The notes under the pieces are model-generated. The model was not told the DNA's origin and did not search any database. It was given only the letters and a program-made list of their open reading frames with translations. A stretch of 64,000 nt of DNA from Geodermatophilus bullaregiensis (GTDB lineage: Bacteria > Actinomycetota > Actinomycetes > Mycobacteriales > Geodermatophilaceae). The stretch lies in assembly GCF_016907675.1 (NCBI RefSeq), contig NZ_JAFBCJ010000001.1, positions 3,224,001-3,288,000 of the forward strand. Reading direction: 5' to 3'. Made by a program: the position numbers and the translations under genes. Below, piece by piece: positions 58,466-64,000 of this stretch. The first letter of the stretch is position 1; every line of letters starts with the position of its first letter.

Positions 58466-59340
58466 TGGCGAGCACCACCGAGCACGTCCAGGCCACCGGC
58501 GCGGTCGCCGGCTACCGGCCCGAGCGGACGCTGCGGCTGTCGGTCGAGCTGCGCCGGCAGTTCAAGCGGCGGCGCACCATCGGCGTGTTCGCGCTGATGA
58601 TCGCCCTCCCGCTGGTGCTCATCGCCGCGCTGCAGCTGGGCGCCAGCGAGGAGGCGCAGACCAACAGCCGGATCAACCTCGTCGACGTCGCCACGTCCAG
58701 CGGCCTGAACTTCACGCTGTTCGTGCTGTTCGCGACGACGGGCTTCTTCCTGGTCGTCGTCTACGCGCTGTTCTTCGGCGACACCGTGGCCAGCGAGGCG
58801 CAGTGGGGCTCGCTGCGCTACACGCTGGCCACCCCGGTCCCGCGGTCGCGGCTGCTGCGGCAGAAGTTCGCCGCCGCGCTGGTGATGTCGGTGGCCGCGC
58901 TGCTGACCCTCGCCCTGGTCGCGGTGGTCGCCGGGGGCATCGCGTTCGGCTTCGAGGAGATCCAGACGCCGATCGGGGTGACGCTGTCGCAGGGGGAGGG
59001 GATGCTGCGGCTGGCCGGGATGCTCGGCTACCTCGCCGTGCACCTGCTCGTCGTCGGCACGCTGGCGTTCTGGCTGTCCACCGTCACCGACGCGCCGCTG
59101 GCCGCCGTCGGCGGGGCGGTGTTCACGATGTTCGTGTTCGCCATCCTCGACCAGGTCGAGCAGCTCGGGTCCATCCGCGACTGGTTCCCGACGGCGGAGG
59201 AGTTCGCCTGGACCGACCTGCTGCAGACACCGGTCGACTCCTCGGACCTCTTCCGCGGGGTGGTGCAGTCGCTGGTCTACGCCGCCGTCTTCACCGCGCT
59301 GGCGTTCCGGCACTTCGCGAGGCGCGACGTCACGTCCTAG
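58465..59340 (+). CDS. ABC transporter permease (partner of the hydrolase-ATPase fusion)
   Basis: A 291-residue ABC-2 type permease with about six helices (for example IGVFALMIALPLVLIAAL, LFVLFATTGFFLVVVYALFF and LLTLALVAVVAGGIAF). DTVASEAQWGSLRYTLATPVPRSRLL is the usual coupling segment. It starts one base inside the fusion gene stop, so the two form one exporter-type unit. Its TAG stop shares CTAG with the convergent HAD gene. Confidence 0.88.
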   Translation: MASTTEHVQATGAVAGYRPERTLRLSVELRRQFKRRRTIGVFALMIALPLVLIAALQLGASEEAQTNSRINLVDVATSSGLNFTLFVLFATTGFFLVVVYALFFGDTVASEAQWGSLRYTLATPVPRSRLLRQKFAAALVMSVAALLTLALVAVVAGGIAFGFEEIQTPIGVTLSQGEGMLRLAGMLGYLAVHLLVVGTLAFWLSTVTDAPLAAVGGAVFTMFVFAILDQVEQLGSIRDWFPTAEEFAWTDLLQTPVDSSDLFRGVVQSLVYAAVFTALAFRHFARRDVTS

Positions 59341-60158
59341 AGGGAGGCGCGGATCGCCTGGGCCCAGCCCTCGCCCATCGCGGCCCCGGTGACGGTGACG
59401 TTCGGGACGGCGGCCAGCAGCGGCGCCATGCCGTCGACCTCGGCGCCGTTGGCGGTGATGAACAGCCGCCCGACGGCGGGTGCCATCTCCAGGTCGCTGA
59501 CGCTGTCGCCGACCGCGACGGCGTCGGCGGGGTCGATCCCGCGGCGCTCGAGGTCCCAGGCGATCGCCGCGCCCTTGGTGATGCCGCGCGGCATGAGGTG
59601 GTAGACCCGCGCCAGCTGCCCCTCCGGCGCCAGTGCCAGCCGGGCCGAGGCCGGGATGGCGCCGTTGTCCTTGAGCGTCAGCCACCCGACACCCCGCTCG
59701 GCCAGCCACGCGTCGACGGCGAGCGGGTCGACGTAGCCGCGCAGCAGCGCGTCGCCCTCGTGCGTGGTGTGCCAGGGCGCGTGCCACTCCAGCCGGCCGG
59801 GGTGCGCGGCGCAGAGGTCCTCGACGACCCCGAGCTCGGCCATGACCGCCACCGGCGTCCGCCCGGCGTGCTCCGCCGGCAGCTCGCCGGTGAGCTGGTG
59901 GCGCTCCCGGCCGCCCTTCCACGTGACCAGCGACCCCAGCTCGGCGATCGCGCCGTCGGCGGCGAAGATCCGGCCCGCCTCGGTCACCTGGTCGGCGGTG
60001 CGGCCGCTGACGATGACCAGCGGGACGCCGGCGTGGTGCAGCTCCAGCAGCGCGGTGGCCGGCTCCGCGGTGGGCGCGCCGTCGACGGTGTGCCAGAACG
60101 ATCCCCGCGGGCCGACCATCGTGCCGTCGAGGTCGGTGTAGACGATGCGCGCTGCCAC
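59337..60158 (-). CDS. HAD-superfamily IIB phosphatase
   Basis: A 273-residue phosphatase. Motif I DLDGT, motif II VSGRT, motif III Lys in PRGITKGAAIAW and motif IV VGDSVSDLEM are all visible, with a IIB cap between. The family includes mannosyl-3-phosphoglycerate and sucrose-phosphate phosphatases; the substrate here is not certain. GTG 60158 is chosen since VAARIVYTDLDG gives the normal start, with TGAGGA upstream. Confidence 0.85.
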   Translation of the reverse strand: MAARIVYTDLDGTMVGPRGSFWHTVDGAPTAEPATALLELHHAGVPLVIVSGRTADQVTEAGRIFAADGAIAELGSLVTWKGGRERHQLTGELPAEHAGRTPVAVMAELGVVEDLCAAHPGRLEWHAPWHTTHEGDALLRGYVDPLAVDAWLAERGVGWLTLKDNGAIPASARLALAPEGQLARVYHLMPRGITKGAAIAWDLERRGIDPADAVAVGDSVSDLEMAPAVGRLFITANGAEVDGMAPLLAAVPNVTVTGAAMGEGWAQAIRASL

Positions 60159-60201
60159 GTCCTCAGCATGGCCGGGCCCGGGCCGGCTCCCGGGACCCGG
60201 G

Positions 60202-60207
60202 TAGAGT
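60202..60207 (+). promoter_or_regulatory. Probable -10 element (TAGAGT) for the thrC leader
   Basis: TAGAGT ends 13 bases before the riboswitch P1 helix, which places the transcript start just ahead of the aptamer. Confidence 0.5.
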
Positions 60208-60220
60208 CGGCGGCGTTCCA

Positions 60221-60339
60221 CTCATCCAGAGGGGCAGAGGGACACGGCCCGGTGAAGCCCCGGCAACCGCGCTGCGCGAGCGGCGAGAGGTGCCAATTCC
60301 GTCCCGCGCGGCTCGACGGCCCGCCGCGGGGAAGATGAG
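60221..60339 (+). ncRNA. SAM-I (S-box) riboswitch upstream of thrC
   Basis: P1 pairs CTCATC (60221-60226) with GATGAG (60334-60339). The conserved core is present: CCAGAGGGGC, AGAGGGACACGGCCC, GGTGAAGCCCCGGCAACC, then the P3 stem, GGTGCCAATTCC, a P4 hairpin (CCCGCGCGGC with GCCGCGGG) and GAAGATGAG. The Shine-Dalgarno AGGAGGT (60338-60344) overlaps the P1 3' strand, so translation control is likelier than termination. SAM binding would be expected to lower thrC expression. Confidence 0.92.
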
Positions 60340-60353
60340 GAGGTAGTCGTCGC

Positions 60354-61655
60354 ATGACCCTGACCGCTCCCGGATCCGTTCAGGCCGACTCCGGCGCCGG
60401 CGGCCCGGTGCCCCCGAGCCCCGCCCGAGGCCTGGTCTGTCGCAACTGCGGCGCCACCTTCGGCCTCATCGCCGAGCACGCCTGCGCGCAGTGCTTCGGC
60501 CCGCTGGAGGTCGACTACGACCCCGAGCGCATGCGCGCGGTGACGCGGGAGCAGATCGAGGCCGGCCCGCAGAACATCTGGCGCTACGCCGCCCTGCTGC
60601 CGGTGGGCCAGGACCCCGCCGACCGCGTCTCGCTCGACCCCGGCATGACGCCCCTGGTGCGCGCCGACCGGCTGGCCGCCGAGCTCGGCATCACCGGCGG
60701 GCTGTGGGTCAAGGACGACTCGGCCAACCCCACGCACTCCTTCAAGGACCGCGTGGTCAGCCTCGCGGCCACCGCCGCCAAGCGGCTGGGCTACGCCAAG
60801 ATCGCCGCCGCCTCCACCGGCAACCTGGCCAACTCGGTGGCCGCGCACGCCGCCCGCGTCGGCCTGCCCTCCTACGTCTTCATCCCGGCCGACCTCGAGC
60901 CGGGCAAGGTCGTGCAGTCGGCGGTCTACGGCCAGACGCTGGTCGCCGTCGACGGCTCCTACGACGACGTCAACCGGCTGACCAGCGAGCTCGCCGAGAC
61001 CGACGAGTTCGAGGACACCGCCTTCGTCAACCAGAACGTGCGGCCGTACTACGCCGAGGGCTCCAAGACGATGGGCTACGAGATCGCCGAGCAGCTCGGC
61101 TGGCGGATCCCGGCCCAGGTCGTCATCCCCATGGCGTCGGGCTCGCTGCTGACCAAGGTGGACAAGGCCTTCCGCGAGCTGGCCGCCGCCGGCATCGTCG
61201 AGGCCACCGAGTGGACGGTGTTCGGCGCCCAGTCGGCCGGCTGCGACCCGATCGCCACCGCCTTCGACAACGGCTGGGACGTCGTCAGGCCGGTCAGGCC
61301 CACCGGCATCGCCAAGTCGCTGAACATCGGCAACCCCGCCGACGGCCCCTACGCCCTCGACGCCATCCGGCGCACCGGCGGCGCGGTCGGCCGCGTGGGC
61401 GACGACGAGATCGTGCAGGGCATCCGCGACCTCGCCCGCACGACCGGCGTCTTCGCCGAGACCGCCGGCGGGGTGACCGTCGCCGTCCTGCGGCAGCTGG
61501 TCGGGGACGGGCGGCTGGACCCGACCAGGGAGACCGTCGTCCTCAACACCGGCGAGGGCCTGAAGACCCTCGACCCGCTGGAGCCGGTCGTCGGCCCCAC
61601 GCACCGGGTCGAGCCCTCGCTGCGGTCGGCACGGGCGGCCGGGCTCATCGGGTAG
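60354..61655 (+). CDS. thrC: Threonine synthase
   Basis: A 433-residue PLP enzyme making threonine from O-phosphohomoserine. An N-terminal zinc-ribbon pair (CRNCG and CAQCFG) precedes the fold-type II core with the PLP lysine in HSFKDR (about residue 131), and STGNLANSVAAHAA and MASGSLLTK for phosphate and substrate. ATG 60354 follows AGGAGGT. It is not next to hom or thrB here. Expression appears to be governed by the SAM riboswitch before it, linking threonine output to methionine/SAM status. Confidence 0.95.
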   Translation: MTLTAPGSVQADSGAGGPVPPSPARGLVCRNCGATFGLIAEHACAQCFGPLEVDYDPERMRAVTREQIEAGPQNIWRYAALLPVGQDPADRVSLDPGMTPLVRADRLAAELGITGGLWVKDDSANPTHSFKDRVVSLAATAAKRLGYAKIAAASTGNLANSVAAHAARVGLPSYVFIPADLEPGKVVQSAVYGQTLVAVDGSYDDVNRLTSELAETDEFEDTAFVNQNVRPYYAEGSKTMGYEIAEQLGWRIPAQVVIPMASGSLLTKVDKAFRELAAAGIVEATEWTVFGAQSAGCDPIATAFDNGWDVVRPVRPTGIAKSLNIGNPADGPYALDAIRRTGGAVGRVGDDEIVQGIRDLARTTGVFAETAGGVTVAVLRQLVGDGRLDPTRETVVLNTGEGLKTLDPLEPVVGPTHRVEPSLRSARAAGLIG

Positions 61656-61868
61656 GGGCGTGGGCGACCCGCCGGCACCGGTCCGGGCGGGTGACCGCAC
61701 CCCCCGATCGGGCCACGTCCCCGGCGCCGGGTGACTGCCCAGGTGGCGCCCGCTGTTGTACGTTCTCGCGCGGTTGTCAGTTCCACGTTCGTGTCCGACG
61801 GGCGGAAGAGCTGTACCCGGCCCCCGGAACCCGGGGTCCGTCCGCACGCACGAAACGTGGGAGCACAC

Positions 61869-64000
<2,132 letters not shown>

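Noticed and set aside
60221..60339. SAM-IV or SAM-II class for the thrC leader
   Set aside because: The P3/P4 arrangement and the GGTGCCAATTCC and GAAGATGAG blocks fit SAM-I better.

Overview
The window is chromosomal DNA of a very GC-rich actinobacterium. GTG starts dominate, genes are tightly coupled through GTGA/ATGA overlaps, Lsr2 and CarD are present, and the housekeeping gene order matches, from memory, that of Mycobacterium tuberculosis. The style (PilZ protein, VirR-like protein, nested terminator hairpins, absence of mycolic-acid genes) suggests Geodermatophilaceae or a near relative (Blastococcus, Geodermatophilus, Modestobacter). That placement is inference. I saw no prophage, CRISPR array, rRNA or transposase gene.

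Layout. 1-2.9 kb: end of a probable holB, tRNA-Thr(CGU), a PilZ protein, a receiver-HPt protein, a frameshifted methyltransferase and a 208-bp repeat. 3-13.2 kb: ppa, divergent dacB, DUF2342 metalloprotease, tilS-hpt, ftsH, then the coupled folate operon folE-folP-folB-folK-DUF3180. 13.2-17 kb: a choline/glycine-betaine type ABC importer whose binding protein looks circularly permuted. 17.1-19.2 kb: an Ala/Arg/Pro-rich membrane protein and an SDR. 19.5-30 kb: a cofactor operon (DUF2520, panC, panD, nadB, nadC, coaX), then lysS, lsr2 and clpC. 30.2-35.6 kb: mutY, a secreted protein beside the second 208-bp repeat, disA, radA and an LpqE-type lipoprotein. 35.7-39.8 kb: an Fe-S photolyase, an ECF sigma factor with its probable anti-sigma partner, and a UbiA-type prenyltransferase. 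40-44 kb: carD, ispD, ispF, cysS, rlmB. 44.1-49.1 kb: DUF445, an HtrA-type protease, a FetB-like membrane protein, a membrane protein of unknown role, a DUF2182 remnant and tRNA-Thr(UGU). 49.2-53.6 kb: a kinase-like protein lacking key residues, DUF5313, a CBS protein, RarD and DUF3263. 53.6-59.3 kb: a VirR-like LytR_C protein, a hydrolase-ABC ATPase fusion and its permease. 59.3-64 kb: a HAD phosphatase, a SAM riboswitch ahead of thrC, a cold-shock protein, a small membrane protein, and a stand-alone groEL under two CIRCE operators, cut by the window end.

Most of the window is core metabolism: folate, pantothenate/CoA, NAD, isoprenoid, tRNA and protein quality control. The parts most worth a second look are the permuted binding protein, the hydrolase-ABC fusion, the two 208-bp terminal-inverted-repeat elements that share stop codons with upstream genes, a palindromic repeat at convergent gene junctions, and the SAM riboswitch placed on threonine synthase. 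At least nine genes show a TANNNT hexamer 6-8 nt before the start codon, which points to leaderless transcripts.
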